Of a DNA stretch of 48,801 nt, positions 10,474-18,755 are shown piece after piece. The DNA comes from Prosthecobacter sp. (GTDB lineage: Bacteria; Verrucomicrobiota; Verrucomicrobiia; Verrucomicrobiales; Verrucomicrobiaceae), in NCBI RefSeq assembly GCF_020439865.1, contig NZ_JAGRPF010000116.1, forward strand, positions 1-48,801, in the 5' to 3' direction. Position numbers and translations under genes: made by a program. The first letter of the stretch is position 1, and each line of letters opens with the position of its first letter. The notes beneath the pieces were generated by a model that worked only from the letters and a program-made list of their open reading frames with translations, was not told the DNA's origin and ran no database searches.

Positions 10474-11469
10474 TTACCTCCTCACCACCCAGATGTTTCG
10501 ATAGCGCACCGGATTGCCATGGTTCTGGAGGTAGATCGGACCGGGAGTGTTGTCTTCCTTCTTGGGTGCCGACGTGGTCGTCCCGGGCAATTCTTGGTTC
10601 TCGTGAATGGTCACGCCGTTGTGTTTGACCGTTATTTTCGCGTTCACGGTCTTCTTGCCTTCGCCGTCGTATTTCGCGGCCGTGAAATCGACATCGTAGG
10701 TCTGCCAGGTCAGCGGTGGCAGACACATGTTCACCTTCGGCGCCGCGATTTTATAGAGGCCGCCGCATTCGTTGTCCTTCCCTTCGAGAGCAAAGCTGTC
10801 CAGCATCTGAACCTCGTAGCGTCCTTGAAGGTAAAGGCCGCTGTTGCCGCGGCCCTGACCACGCGCATCGGGCATGTAGGGCAGCAAAAACTCCACATGC
10901 AGACTGCAATCGCCAAACGTGTCCTCGCTGGTGATGCCCTGCTCCAAAGCGCCGATGGTCTCATCCACGCGCGACTTCGGAAAACGGTTCACGCCTTTCC
11001 CATCGAAGAGCACCACCGCGTTTTCTGGCGGCAACGCGCCGAGCGTCGGCGAACTGCGGTCACTGCGATTGAGTTCCATCACACGCACGCCATCGGCGTT
11101 GTTCACCAAAATGCTTTGGCCGTCCGCGTCGGCCTCGATGGAACCGTCTTTGGCCGTGAAATGCGCGGCCTTGCCACCTTCCGCACGCTCTCCAACGGTG
11201 CGCGTCACCTTTTCACGATCACCGTCCCATCCGGCACCCGGAAGACCGCCCGGAAAACTCACGGCCTCAAACTTCCCGCCTCCCTGCGCCCAGATTTGTA
11301 CTCCGAACGTCTTGTCGTCGAGCTGGCCGGTGTACTCGCCCTGAATCGGAAAATCTGCGTCGGTCTGGGCGGGGTCGGTGTAGGCCTTCGGCTTCGGCGG
11401 CTTGGGGGCGGCAGGCTGCTGGGCTTGAACGAGGGTGACGGCAAAGAGAGCGGTGAGAATGAGGCGCAT
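10474..11469 (-). CDS. Exported DUF1080 (3-keto-disaccharide hydrolase family) protein
   Basis: 331 residues from the ATG at 11469, chosen because it gives a clean signal peptide (MRLILTALFAVTLVQA). The mature protein has an extra N-terminal region of about 120 residues (PIQGEYTGQLDDKTFGVQIW, a glycine-rich beta region) before the DUF1080 jelly-roll. DUF1080 features are VLFDGKGVNRF, GDCSLHVEFLLPYMP, GQGRGNSGLYLQGRYEVQML, CGGLYKIAAPKVN, WQTYDVDFTAAKYD and a C-terminal GPIYLQNHGNPVRYRNIWV. The family is periplasmic or secreted; some members act on 3-keto-glycosides, but most are untested. It starts back-to-back with the TrhO-RluA fusion gene, with the shared promoter region at about 11470-11542. 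Confidence 0.9.
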   Translation of the reverse strand: MRLILTALFAVTLVQAQQPAAPKPPKPKAYTDPAQTDADFPIQGEYTGQLDDKTFGVQIWAQGGGKFEAVSFPGGLPGAGWDGDREKVTRTVGERAEGGKAAHFTAKDGSIEADADGQSILVNNADGVRVMELNRSDRSSPTLGALPPENAVVLFDGKGVNRFPKSRVDETIGALEQGITSEDTFGDCSLHVEFLLPYMPDARGQGRGNSGLYLQGRYEVQMLDSFALEGKDNECGGLYKIAAPKVNMCLPPLTWQTYDVDFTAAKYDGEGKKTVNAKITVKHNGVTIHENQELPGTTTSAPKKEDNTPGPIYLQNHGNPVRYRNIWVVRR

Positions 11470-11542
11470 GACGGTCGAACGACAAAGAAGGGTGACGAAT
11501 TGCATTCGCAGCGCACGGATTCATGTGCTTTTTCCTCCGCCC

Positions 11543-13339
11543 ATGCCAGCCACCGCAGTCATCACGAACATCTCCTGCTATCAATTCGCCGAGCTTTCTG
11601 GTTTGAAGGAACTGCGCGCCCGTTTGCTGGAGCTCTGCAAGGGCTGGGGGCTGAAAGGGACGATCCTGCTGAGCACGGAAGGCATCAACATGTTCATCGC
11701 CGGTGCACGGGAGAACGTGGACGCGCTCGTGGACGAACTGCGCGGTGTTCCCGGCCTCGAAGGGCTGAAACCCAAATATAGCGAGAGCGCTGAGCAGCCG
11801 TTCCGGCGCATGCTGGTGCGCATCAAGAAGGAGATCATTGCGTTCGGCGTGGATGGCATCGAGCCTGCAAAGTACACCTCGCCGCGCCTCGAACCGAAGG
11901 TGCTGAAGCAGTGGCTCGACGAAGGCCGCCCCGTGGTGCTCTACGACACGCGCAACGACTACGAGGTAAAGCTCGGCACCTTCAAAGGTGCGGTGGTGGC
12001 CGGAATCGATCACTTCCGCGACTTCCCGAACGCCGTGCGTCAACTGCCGCCTGAAATGAAGAAGGCCGAGGTAGTCTCTTTCTGCACAGGCGGCATTCGT
12101 TGTGAGAAAGCGGCGCCGTTCATGGAGCGCGAGGGCTTCGAGCATGTGTGGCAGCTTGAAGGCGGCATTTTGAAGTACTTCGAAGAATGCGGTAGTGCGC
12201 ACTACGACGGTGAGCTGTTTGTCTTCGACCAGCGTGTCGGCGTCGATCCCGGTCTGCATGAGACTGCATCGTCGCAATGTTTCGCCTGCCAGACGCCGCT
12301 CACGGCGGAGGAGCAGGCGGACCCGCGCTACGTCGAGCATGTTTCCTGCCCTTACTGCTTCAAAACCACCGAGGAGCAGCATCGCGAGCAGATCGAGAAA
12401 CGCCACGCTGCCATCCGTGCCGCCACGACTCCGCTGCCGGGCAGCGTGCCGTATGATCACGAACGTCCGCTGCACATTCCTGCCGCGTGCGATCAAAAGA
12501 CAGTCGTCGATGCCTTCGATCACGTCATGCCGCACATCGGTCGCGAAGTGTGGCTGCAAACCGCGCAAAACGGCCGTCTCACCGACAAGGATGGCAACCC
12601 CGTTTCCGCAGATCACATCGTGCGCGCGGGCGAGCACTACCTTCATCACACTCCTGCCATGCGTGAGCCCGACGTGAACCCCGACATTCGGGTGCTGTTT
12701 GAAGACGAGGCCGTCCTCGTGCTGAACAAACCCGCACCACTACCCGTGCATGTCGGCGGACGCTTCAACCGCAACACGCTGCAATACATCCTCGACATCG
12801 TCTGGCATCCGCTGCGTCCGCGTACCGTGCATCGTCTCGATGCGAACACGACGGGCGTCATGGTGCTGTGCAAGACGCAACACTTCGCGCGCCTTGTGCA
12901 GCCGCAGTTTGAGCGTGGTGAAGTCGAAAAAGTGTATCTCGCCCGCGTGCAGGGACATCCGCAGCAGGATGAATTCACCTGCGACGCACCGGTGAGTGCC
13001 GAAGCCGGCAAACTCGGCGGCCGTGCCGTCGAAGAAGGCGGCAAGGAGGCGAAGACCGAGTTCCGCGTGCTTCAACGCGATGCCGACGGCACCGCGCTGC
13101 TCGAAGCACGACCGATCACCGGCCGCACGAATCAGATTCGCATCCATCTCTGGCATCTCGGCTTCCCTATTGTCGGTGATCCGGCCTATTTGCCCGGTGG
13201 CGACGTGGGAGAGACGCAAACCCTCGCCGTGGGTGATCGCCCGCTGTGCCTGCATGCCCTGCGCATCGCATTCAATCACCCTTTGTCGAAGGAACGCGTG
13301 ACGTTTGAGGCAGACCGGCCAGAATGGGCGCATGCCTGA
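11543..13339 (+). CDS. trhO: Fusion of TrhO-type tRNA uridine hydroxylase (rhodanese) and RluA-family pseudouridine synthase
   Basis: 598 residues from the ATG at 11543; upstream in-frame sequence belongs to the divergent neighbour's leader. Residues 1-275 match TrhO (E. coli YceA): an N-terminal domain with LLSTEGINMFIAG, then a rhodanese domain with VVLYDTRNDYE and the active-site loop CTGGIRCEKA (Cys181), followed by a CxxC...CxxC zinc-like cluster (Cys246, 249, 269, 272). TrhO makes 5-hydroxyuridine at tRNA position 34. Residues of about 305-375 look like an S4-type RNA-binding module. About 385-598 is an RluA catalytic domain with VLNKPAPLPVH, HRLDANTTG (catalytic Asp433), GRTNQIRIHLWHLG and VGDPAY. 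The fusion joins two RNA uridine-modifying activities. The downstream epimerase gene overlaps its end by 8 bases. Confidence 0.93.
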   Translation: MPATAVITNISCYQFAELSGLKELRARLLELCKGWGLKGTILLSTEGINMFIAGARENVDALVDELRGVPGLEGLKPKYSESAEQPFRRMLVRIKKEIIAFGVDGIEPAKYTSPRLEPKVLKQWLDEGRPVVLYDTRNDYEVKLGTFKGAVVAGIDHFRDFPNAVRQLPPEMKKAEVVSFCTGGIRCEKAAPFMEREGFEHVWQLEGGILKYFEECGSAHYDGELFVFDQRVGVDPGLHETASSQCFACQTPLTAEEQADPRYVEHVSCPYCFKTTEEQHREQIEKRHAAIRAATTPLPGSVPYDHERPLHIPAACDQKTVVDAFDHVMPHIGREVWLQTAQNGRLTDKDGNPVSADHIVRAGEHYLHHTPAMREPDVNPDIRVLFEDEAVLVLNKPAPLPVHVGGRFNRNTLQYILDIVWHPLRPRTVHRLDANTTGVMVLCKTQHFARLVQPQFERGEVEKVYLARVQGHPQQDEFTCDAPVSAEAGKLGGRAVEEGGKEAKTEFRVLQRDADGTALLEARPITGRTNQIRIHLWHLGFPIVGDPAYLPGGDVGETQTLAVGDRPLCLHALRIAFNHPLSKERVTFEADRPEWAHA

Positions 13340-14552
13340 CAACCTTGCCGATCCCGATTACCGCCATAAGCTGAATGCGCTCTACCGCGACACGCTTCTC
13401 CATGACGTGATGCCGTTTTGGATGCGTCACGGCATGGATCGTGAACACGACGGCATCATCACCGCACTGGATCGCGATGGTTCGATTCTGGACACGGACA
13501 AGAGCATCTGGTTTCAGGGACGCGCGGCGTGGATGCTGTCCACGCTCTACAACACTGTGGAAAAACGCAGCGACTGGATCGAGGCGGCGGGATCGTGTCT
13601 GGCGTTTTTGGAGAAGCATGGTTATGCGACGGACGGAAAGCTGTTCTTCACGGTCACGCGCGAGGGCAGGCCGCTGCGCATGCGACGTTATGTGTTTAGC
13701 GAGGCCTTCGCGGCGATCGCACACGCGGCCTATGCGAAGGCAACGGGAGATGAGAGCTATGCAGAGCGGGCGAAGAAGGACTTCGCGACTTATTTGAAGC
13801 ACTCGTTCGAGAAAGGCCTGATGCAGCCGAAGATCGAGCCGAACACGCGGCCGATGATGGGCATTGGCGCGTTGATGATCGGCATTGCGACCGCGCAGGA
13901 GCTGCGGGTGAACCTAGGTGACGTGAAGATCTCCGGCCACACCTGCTCGGAGTGGGTGGACCGTTTCATCCTGGAGATTCAGCAGTTCTTTTTCAAACCC
14001 GACATCGGGGCGCTGATGGAGATCGTCTCGCCCGACGGATCGATCATCGACGGCTTCGATGGACGGACGCTGAATCCTGGACACTCGCTAGAGTGCGCGT
14101 GGTTCATCCTGCACGAGGGCCGCTGGCGCGGGGAGAAGAGCTACATCAGGCTCGGGCTCGACATTCTGGACTGCATGTGGGAGCGCGGCTGGGATGCGGA
14201 GCATGGCGGCATTTTCTATTTCCGCGATGTTTTTAACAAACCGGTGCAGGAATACTGGCACGACATGAAGTTCTGGTGGCCGCACAACGAGGCCGTCATC
14301 GCCACGCACCTCGCCTGGCACATCACCGGCGAGGAGAAGTACGCGCAGTGGCACAAGCAGGTGCATGACTGGAGTTTTGCGCACTTTCCGGACACGGAGC
14401 ACGGCGAGTGGTTTGGCTATCTGCACCGCGACGGCTCTCCATCGGTCACGCTGAAGGGAAACATATGGAAAGGGCCGTTTCACCTGCCGCGCATGCTGTG
14501 GTACTGCCACCGGCTGCTGGAGCAGGACGATCACGCCAAAGAATCTGCGTAA
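13332..14552 (+). CDS. N-acylglucosamine 2-epimerase (AGE) family isomerase
   Basis: 406 residues from the ATG at 13332, overlapping the end of the fusion gene by 8 bases. The (alpha/alpha)6-barrel AGE family interconverts sugars at C2 (GlcNAc/ManNAc, glucose/mannose, cellobiose). Family signatures are IWFQGRAAWMLSTLYN, RYVFSEAFAAIAHA, NPGHSLECAWFILHEG, KFWWPHNEAVIATHLAW and a C-terminal GNIWKGPFHLPRMLWYC. The histidines in PGHSLE, WWPHNEA and GPFHLPR correspond to conserved AGE residues. The exact substrate cannot be read from the sequence. The protein has no signal peptide and acts in the cytoplasm. Confidence 0.92.
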   Translation: MPDNLADPDYRHKLNALYRDTLLHDVMPFWMRHGMDREHDGIITALDRDGSILDTDKSIWFQGRAAWMLSTLYNTVEKRSDWIEAAGSCLAFLEKHGYATDGKLFFTVTREGRPLRMRRYVFSEAFAAIAHAAYAKATGDESYAERAKKDFATYLKHSFEKGLMQPKIEPNTRPMMGIGALMIGIATAQELRVNLGDVKISGHTCSEWVDRFILEIQQFFFKPDIGALMEIVSPDGSIIDGFDGRTLNPGHSLECAWFILHEGRWRGEKSYIRLGLDILDCMWERGWDAEHGGIFYFRDVFNKPVQEYWHDMKFWWPHNEAVIATHLAWHITGEEKYAQWHKQVHDWSFAHFPDTEHGEWFGYLHRDGSPSVTLKGNIWKGPFHLPRMLWYCHRLLEQDDHAKESA

Positions 14553-14610
14553 CGAAACACTCAGCATGGGCTTGAGCCTGTGAGAAGCTCCCGCTAGCTT
14601 CCTCACCACC

Positions 14611-15663
14611 ATGGCCATCTCCCTCGACGACATCCTGCAAGCCGCTGAAGAACACAAGGCGAGCGACGTTTTTCTCCAGGAGGGCGAGGTGCCGCGGATG
14701 AAGATCAATGAGCAGCTCATGATCTTTGGCGATGAGCCTCTGCTGCTGCCGCAGATGGCCGGACTGTGGCAGGCCTGCGGCGGCGACACTCTTCATGACA
14801 CGGACAAGGACTCCGGTCTCGTCTCCCGCTCGCACGTGCGCTTTCGCGTGAATCTGCACAAGGTGCTGGGCCGCATGGCCGCCGTGTTGCGCCGCATCCG
14901 CACGGACATACCTGCGCTGAATTCACTGGGCGTTCCAGACTGGCTGCTGCAGCGCTGGGCGCAGCGGCAGAACGGCATGATCCTCGTCACCGGCTCCACC
15001 GGCCAGGGCAAATCCACCACGCTGGCCGCCGTGCTGCAGTGGATGAACGAAAACATCGCGCGTCATGTGGTGACGATCGAAGACCCGGTCGAGTACATCT
15101 TTGCCAACAACCGCTGCCTCTTCACCCAGCGCGAGGTGGGACGCGACACGCCCGACTTTGCCCGCGGTCTGCGCAGCGCCATGCGCCAGGCTCCGGATGT
15201 GATTTTTGTGGGGGAAATTCGCGACTACGAGACGGCGCTGACCGCGCTCCAGGCCTGTGAAACGGGTCACCTCGTGCTCGCCTCGATGCACTCGGCCAAT
15301 GTCTCCGAAACGATGGAACGCTTCGTGAACATGTTCCCGCCGGAGCAGATGGGCATCGGTCTGCATCTGCTTTCGCATCAGTTGATCGGTGTGCTGTGCC
15401 AGAAGCTCGTTCCGAACGTGCAGGGAAAACTCTTCCTGCTGGCCGAGCATCTGGAAAACGGTGGCGCCGTGCGTGACTGGATCGCAAAACGCAGCGTGTC
15501 GGAGATCGTGGACTACATGAACCGCGGCAGTGATCCCAACACCCGTACCTTCCTCCATTCCATCGTGACCGCATTCCAGGCCGGAATCATCTCCGAAGCG
15601 GAGGCCGTTGGCGCCGCCGGCAGCGAAGCTGAATTCCGCCGCGCCGCTCGTGGCATCTCATAA
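14611..15663 (+). CDS. pilT: PilT-family type IV pilus ATPase (divergent)
   Basis: 350 residues. PilT-type hexameric ATPases drive pilus retraction. The Walker A motif GSTGQGKST is at 128-136, the Asp box is IEDPVEYIF, Walker B/Glu is VIFVGEIRD, and the His box region is HLVLASMHSANVSETMERFVNMFP. The region equivalent to the PilT AIRNLIRE motif is poorly kept (VRDWIAKRSVSEIVDYMNRG), so this copy is divergent and may be an accessory retraction motor. It is followed after 12 bases by a second PilT-like gene; paired PilT/PilU genes are usual in pilus systems. No pilin or assembly genes are in view. Confidence 0.93.
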   Translation: MAISLDDILQAAEEHKASDVFLQEGEVPRMKINEQLMIFGDEPLLLPQMAGLWQACGGDTLHDTDKDSGLVSRSHVRFRVNLHKVLGRMAAVLRRIRTDIPALNSLGVPDWLLQRWAQRQNGMILVTGSTGQGKSTTLAAVLQWMNENIARHVVTIEDPVEYIFANNRCLFTQREVGRDTPDFARGLRSAMRQAPDVIFVGEIRDYETALTALQACETGHLVLASMHSANVSETMERFVNMFPPEQMGIGLHLLSHQLIGVLCQKLVPNVQGKLFLLAEHLENGGAVRDWIAKRSVSEIVDYMNRGSDPNTRTFLHSIVTAFQAGIISEAEAVGAAGSEAEFRRAARGIS

Positions 15664-15675
15664 CCTTTCCTCACC

Positions 15676-16770
15676 ATGCGCTCCCACGATCTCATCGAAT
15701 ACCTCTCCATGGTCATCAATCAGGGAGGTTCGGACCTGCATCTCAGTGTGGGCGCACCGCCCACCGGACGCATCTTCGGCCAGCTTCAGCCGCTCACGGA
15801 GGATGTGCTGGATCCCACTGACATCCGCGACCTCGTCTTTGGCGCCTTGAAAGAAACGCAGCGCGCCAGGCTGGAACAGGACTGGGAGCTGGACTTCGCC
15901 ATTCAGGTGGAAAACCTCGGACGCTTTCGTGGCAACGCCTGCTACGTGGTCGGCCAGATCGAGGCATCCTTCCGCTTCATTCCCGAACAGATTCCCGAAC
16001 TGCGAGATCTGGGCCACGGACCCACGGTGGAAACCCTTTGCAACCTCCGTGACGGACTGATCCTCGTCACCGGCACCAGCAATTCCGGCAAGACCACCAC
16101 GCTCAGTTCGATGACCCAGCACATCTCACGCGAGCGCCAGGTGAACATCGTCAGCATTGAAGATCCCATCGAGTACGTTTTCAAACACTCGACCGGCCTC
16201 GTGCGCCAGCGCCAGGTGGGCACCGACACGCACTCCTTTGCACAGGCCTTGCGCAGCGCCCTGCGGCAGGACGCAAATGTGATCGTCGTCAGCGAGCTGC
16301 GCGATCTCGAAACCATCCAGACCGCTCTGACCGCGGCCGAGACCGGTCATCTCGTCATCAGCACCCTGCACACTCAGGATGCTCCCTCGACCGTCATGCG
16401 GGTGCTCGATGCATTTCCTGAAGACCAGCAGGACTTTGTGGCCTCACAGCTCGCCAACTCGCTCAAAGGAGTGATCTGCCAGAACTTGATGCGGCGCCAG
16501 GACCAGGATGGACGCGTGATGGCCTCCGAGATCATGGTGAACAATCAGGGCATCGCCTCCTGCATCCGCTCCCGCCGCTTTCCCCAGCTGCCCAGCCTGA
16601 TCCAGATTGGTGCCGCCGACGGCATGCACACGATCGATGACAGCGTAACGCACCTCGCGATCCACGGCTTCATCTCGCTCGACGACGCGCTGCTGCGTGC
16701 GCGTGACAAGGATTTCGTCAATGCCGGTTACGAGCGCAAGATGCGCGAGCGCGAGTCGAAGAGGCGCTGA
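15676..16770 (+). CDS. pilU: PilT/PilU-family twitching motility ATPase
   Basis: 364 residues. It has the N-terminal PAS-like part (GGSDLHLSVGAPPTGRI), Walker A GTSNSGKTT (133-141), Asp box IEDPIEYVF, a Walker B/Glu variant VIVVSELRDLETIQTAL and His box HLVISTLHTQDAPSTVMRVLDAFP. The C-terminus contains a PilT-like segment (IASCIRSRRFPQLPSLIQIG) and ends in a basic, charged tail (KMREREKR-type). The usual Gly of GE[ML]RD is Ser here. The long tail and second position suggest PilU, but the naming of the two copies could be reversed. It acts at the cytoplasmic base of the type IV pilus. Confidence 0.92.
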   Translation: MRSHDLIEYLSMVINQGGSDLHLSVGAPPTGRIFGQLQPLTEDVLDPTDIRDLVFGALKETQRARLEQDWELDFAIQVENLGRFRGNACYVVGQIEASFRFIPEQIPELRDLGHGPTVETLCNLRDGLILVTGTSNSGKTTTLSSMTQHISRERQVNIVSIEDPIEYVFKHSTGLVRQRQVGTDTHSFAQALRSALRQDANVIVVSELRDLETIQTALTAAETGHLVISTLHTQDAPSTVMRVLDAFPEDQQDFVASQLANSLKGVICQNLMRRQDQDGRVMASEIMVNNQGIASCIRSRRFPQLPSLIQIGAADGMHTIDDSVTHLAIHGFISLDDALLRARDKDFVNAGYERKMRERESKRR

Positions 16771-16848
16771 GACTGGATGTGGAAAGCCTTCGCGGGAAGT
16801 TTTCAGCCCGTTCCTCTTTCCGCTGCAGATGACGAAGCAACGAAGCCA

Positions 16849-17484
16849 TCAGTGGAGCCACGCATCCACCGCGGGCGAGATGTTTCCCGCGACTTGATAG
16901 GCAAAGAAGGCCACCGCAGCTCCGGCGATCACGTCCAGCGTGTAATGCGCTCGTAGCACCAGGACGGTGGTCATTTCACCCACGGCGATCACGGCCACGA
17001 CAATGCCAAGCCACAACGGGCCGACGTGCGCGATTTCCAAGGCGCCGAGCACCGCCATCGCCGTGTGGCCGGAGAAGAAAAAGTCATTTCCCACCTCGTA
17101 AGTCACCAGCAGTGACGGACAGCCGGGATGCCGCCAGATCATGCCCGGAGGCGGCGGCAGGGTGCAGATGGCCTGAGAGAGCTGCCGCATGCCAAACAGG
17201 ATCAGCAGGGCGATGAACGGTGCAAAGCTGCCGCCAAACACCGCGAGTGCGATGACTGAAAGCGCGAGCGCATCGATGAAGAACGAGCTCACGATGAGCA
17301 GCCGGTTTGCCGCACGATCGTTTTGACTCAACCAGCCGTGCCAGTGGGTGGTGAGATCGTGAATGAGATCGCCCAGGCCGTGACGCGGCGTGCTTTTGCG
17401 GGCGATGAGGGCCTGTGTCCAATGCCAGGCGACGAGGGCGAGGATGACGACACCTGCACGAATAAGGATGGGTGTGAGGTTCAT
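16849..17484 (-). CDS. PAP2-like membrane phosphatase / sphingomyelin-synthase-like protein
   Basis: 211 residues with about five or six hydrophobic segments. The active-site pieces are FFFSGHTAMAVLG and RAHYTLDVIAGAAVAFF, the SGH and HYxxD elements of the PAP2_C (sphingomyelin-synthase-like) branch of lipid phosphatases. GMRQLSQAICTLPPPPGMIW upstream is in keeping with that branch. It is expected to act on a lipid phosphate or phospholipid head group at the membrane. It overlaps the upstream acyltransferase gene by 4 bases (ATGA), so the two are probably translated together and may act in one lipid pathway. Confidence 0.85.
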   Translation of the reverse strand: MNLTPILIRAGVVILALVAWHWTQALIARKSTPRHGLGDLIHDLTTHWHGWLSQNDRAANRLLIVSSFFIDALALSVIALAVFGGSFAPFIALLILFGMRQLSQAICTLPPPPGMIWRHPGCPSLLVTYEVGNDFFFSGHTAMAVLGALEIAHVGPLWLGIVVAVIAVGEMTTVLVLRAHYTLDVIAGAAVAFFAYQVAGNISPAVDAWLH

Positions 17485-18689
17485 GAGCGGCGATGGGTGA
17501 GGGATTCGGTCATGAGCGCTTCGAGGCGCTGACGGATTTCGAGCGTGACAGGGTCGGCGGGCAGGCCGCGCGGACGTTCGGGGGAGACTTCGATCGCCTC
17601 GCCGATCATCACGACCGCGCGCATCGGCGCATGCGGCCGTGCCACGTCGGTGAGGTCTTCTTCAAAGCGCTCCACGGTTTCCAGCAGGCGTTCCGGCGCC
17701 TCCGAGGTGTCGAGATAGCTGCCGGGATAACAGTGCAGTTGCTGCACGAGATAGAGATCGGCCATGTGACGCCAGCGCGCGGCTTTGTCGGCTTCGGAAA
17801 TGGTTTCATCGAGCAGATCAGGCATGATGGCCGTGCGCAGTGTCTTGATGCGCTCCATCGTGTCCTTGCCGTTACGCGGCGCTTTCAACCATCGCTGTTC
17901 CAGCGGTGAGAGCAGATGGTCGATCAGTGTTCCGACCCGTTCTGCGAGCGATCCGCTGCGGGTCGCGCCTAGATACTCGATCTCTTTGAGGTAGAGCAGC
18001 GCTTCACCCAGTTTCGCGATGCGTTCGCGCACGGGAAGATGCGTTTGCGGCTGCCAGGTGAGTTTGGTTTCGATGTCTTTGAGAACCGGACGCAGGGTGG
18101 ACTCGAGATCACCCTCGAAGAAGTATCGGAGGAAGGTCGGATGGATCACCACCTTGCGTTTCGGGTCGATCTTCGTGGCCATCTTGGCACCCAGTCGCGC
18201 CATGAATGCCACGCCGTCCATGAGGTTCGCCAAGTGATCATTGCTGCGTGTGATGAATCCTTCGGGAAACACCACCAGCGGACGTCGGGCCTCGCCGAGG
18301 ATCTGCGTGGCATGATTCAGCGATTCGCGGTCCATGCCTTCGCGGAACATGCTGAAGCCGCCCATGCGCGGCAGCAGAAAGGACTGCACGCGGCTTTGAT
18401 GGAAAATGTGCCAGCTCGCCATCGTGCTGAAATCGCAGCGCACATGCGGTCGTATCGCCTGGCCGATCACCATCGGATCGCAGGGGCGGCAGTGATTTGC
18501 CGCCAGCAGGACGCCGTGACCTGCGTTCAACGAGTCGCGCAACCGCTCTGCGCCGAGGCATTCACTGGACTCGATGCCATGGGTCTTTTGCAGATGTCCT
18601 GGCAGCCAGAGATGGACCAGCGCACTCCAAAAGCGACTGTTGCGGGAGGGGATGAAACGGTAGGGCTTGTCGATGATGAGCTGTTGCAT
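17481..18689 (-). CDS. Lysophospholipid acyltransferase-like protein (PlsC-type)
   Basis: 402 residues. The N-terminal half carries the glycerolipid acyltransferase motifs: LLAANHCRPCDPMVIG (the HxxxxD catalytic pair), then GGFSMFREGMDRE and VVFPEGFITR (the FPEG/substrate motif). The C-terminal half of about 200 residues is helical and charged (ETISEADKAARWRHMADLYL, PERLLETVERFEEDLTDV) and is longer than ordinary PlsC, recalling the large acyltransferases of this phylum. It should transfer an acyl chain to a lipid acceptor at the inner face of the membrane; the acceptor is unknown. It is coupled by ATGA to the PAP2-like gene. A gap of 66 bases separates it from the PQQ-repeat gene. Confidence 0.9.
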   Translation of the reverse strand: MQQLIIDKPYRFIPSRNSRFWSALVHLWLPGHLQKTHGIESSECLGAERLRDSLNAGHGVLLAANHCRPCDPMVIGQAIRPHVRCDFSTMASWHIFHQSRVQSFLLPRMGGFSMFREGMDRESLNHATQILGEARRPLVVFPEGFITRSNDHLANLMDGVAFMARLGAKMATKIDPKRKVVIHPTFLRYFFEGDLESTLRPVLKDIETKLTWQPQTHLPVRERIAKLGEALLYLKEIEYLGATRSGSLAERVGTLIDHLLSPLEQRWLKAPRNGKDTMERIKTLRTAIMPDLLDETISEADKAARWRHMADLYLVQQLHCYPGSYLDTSEAPERLLETVERFEEDLTDVARPHAPMRAVVMIGEAIEVSPERPRGLPADPVTLEIRQRLEALMTESLTHRRS

Positions 18690-18755
18690 GACGCAACGGT
18701 GCTCATCCTGACGCCATTCCTCGAATCGATAAAAGCCGAGGTTGTATTGATGAGG

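Noticed and set aside
16781..16821. GGAAAG...CTTTCC inverted repeat between the PilU-like and PAP2-like genes
   Set aside because: The stem is weak and the loop long; a bidirectional terminator is possible but not convincing.
18719..18741. CCTCG...CGAGG inverted repeat upstream of the acyltransferase gene
   Set aside because: A 5-base stem with a 13-base loop is expected by chance in GC-rich DNA.
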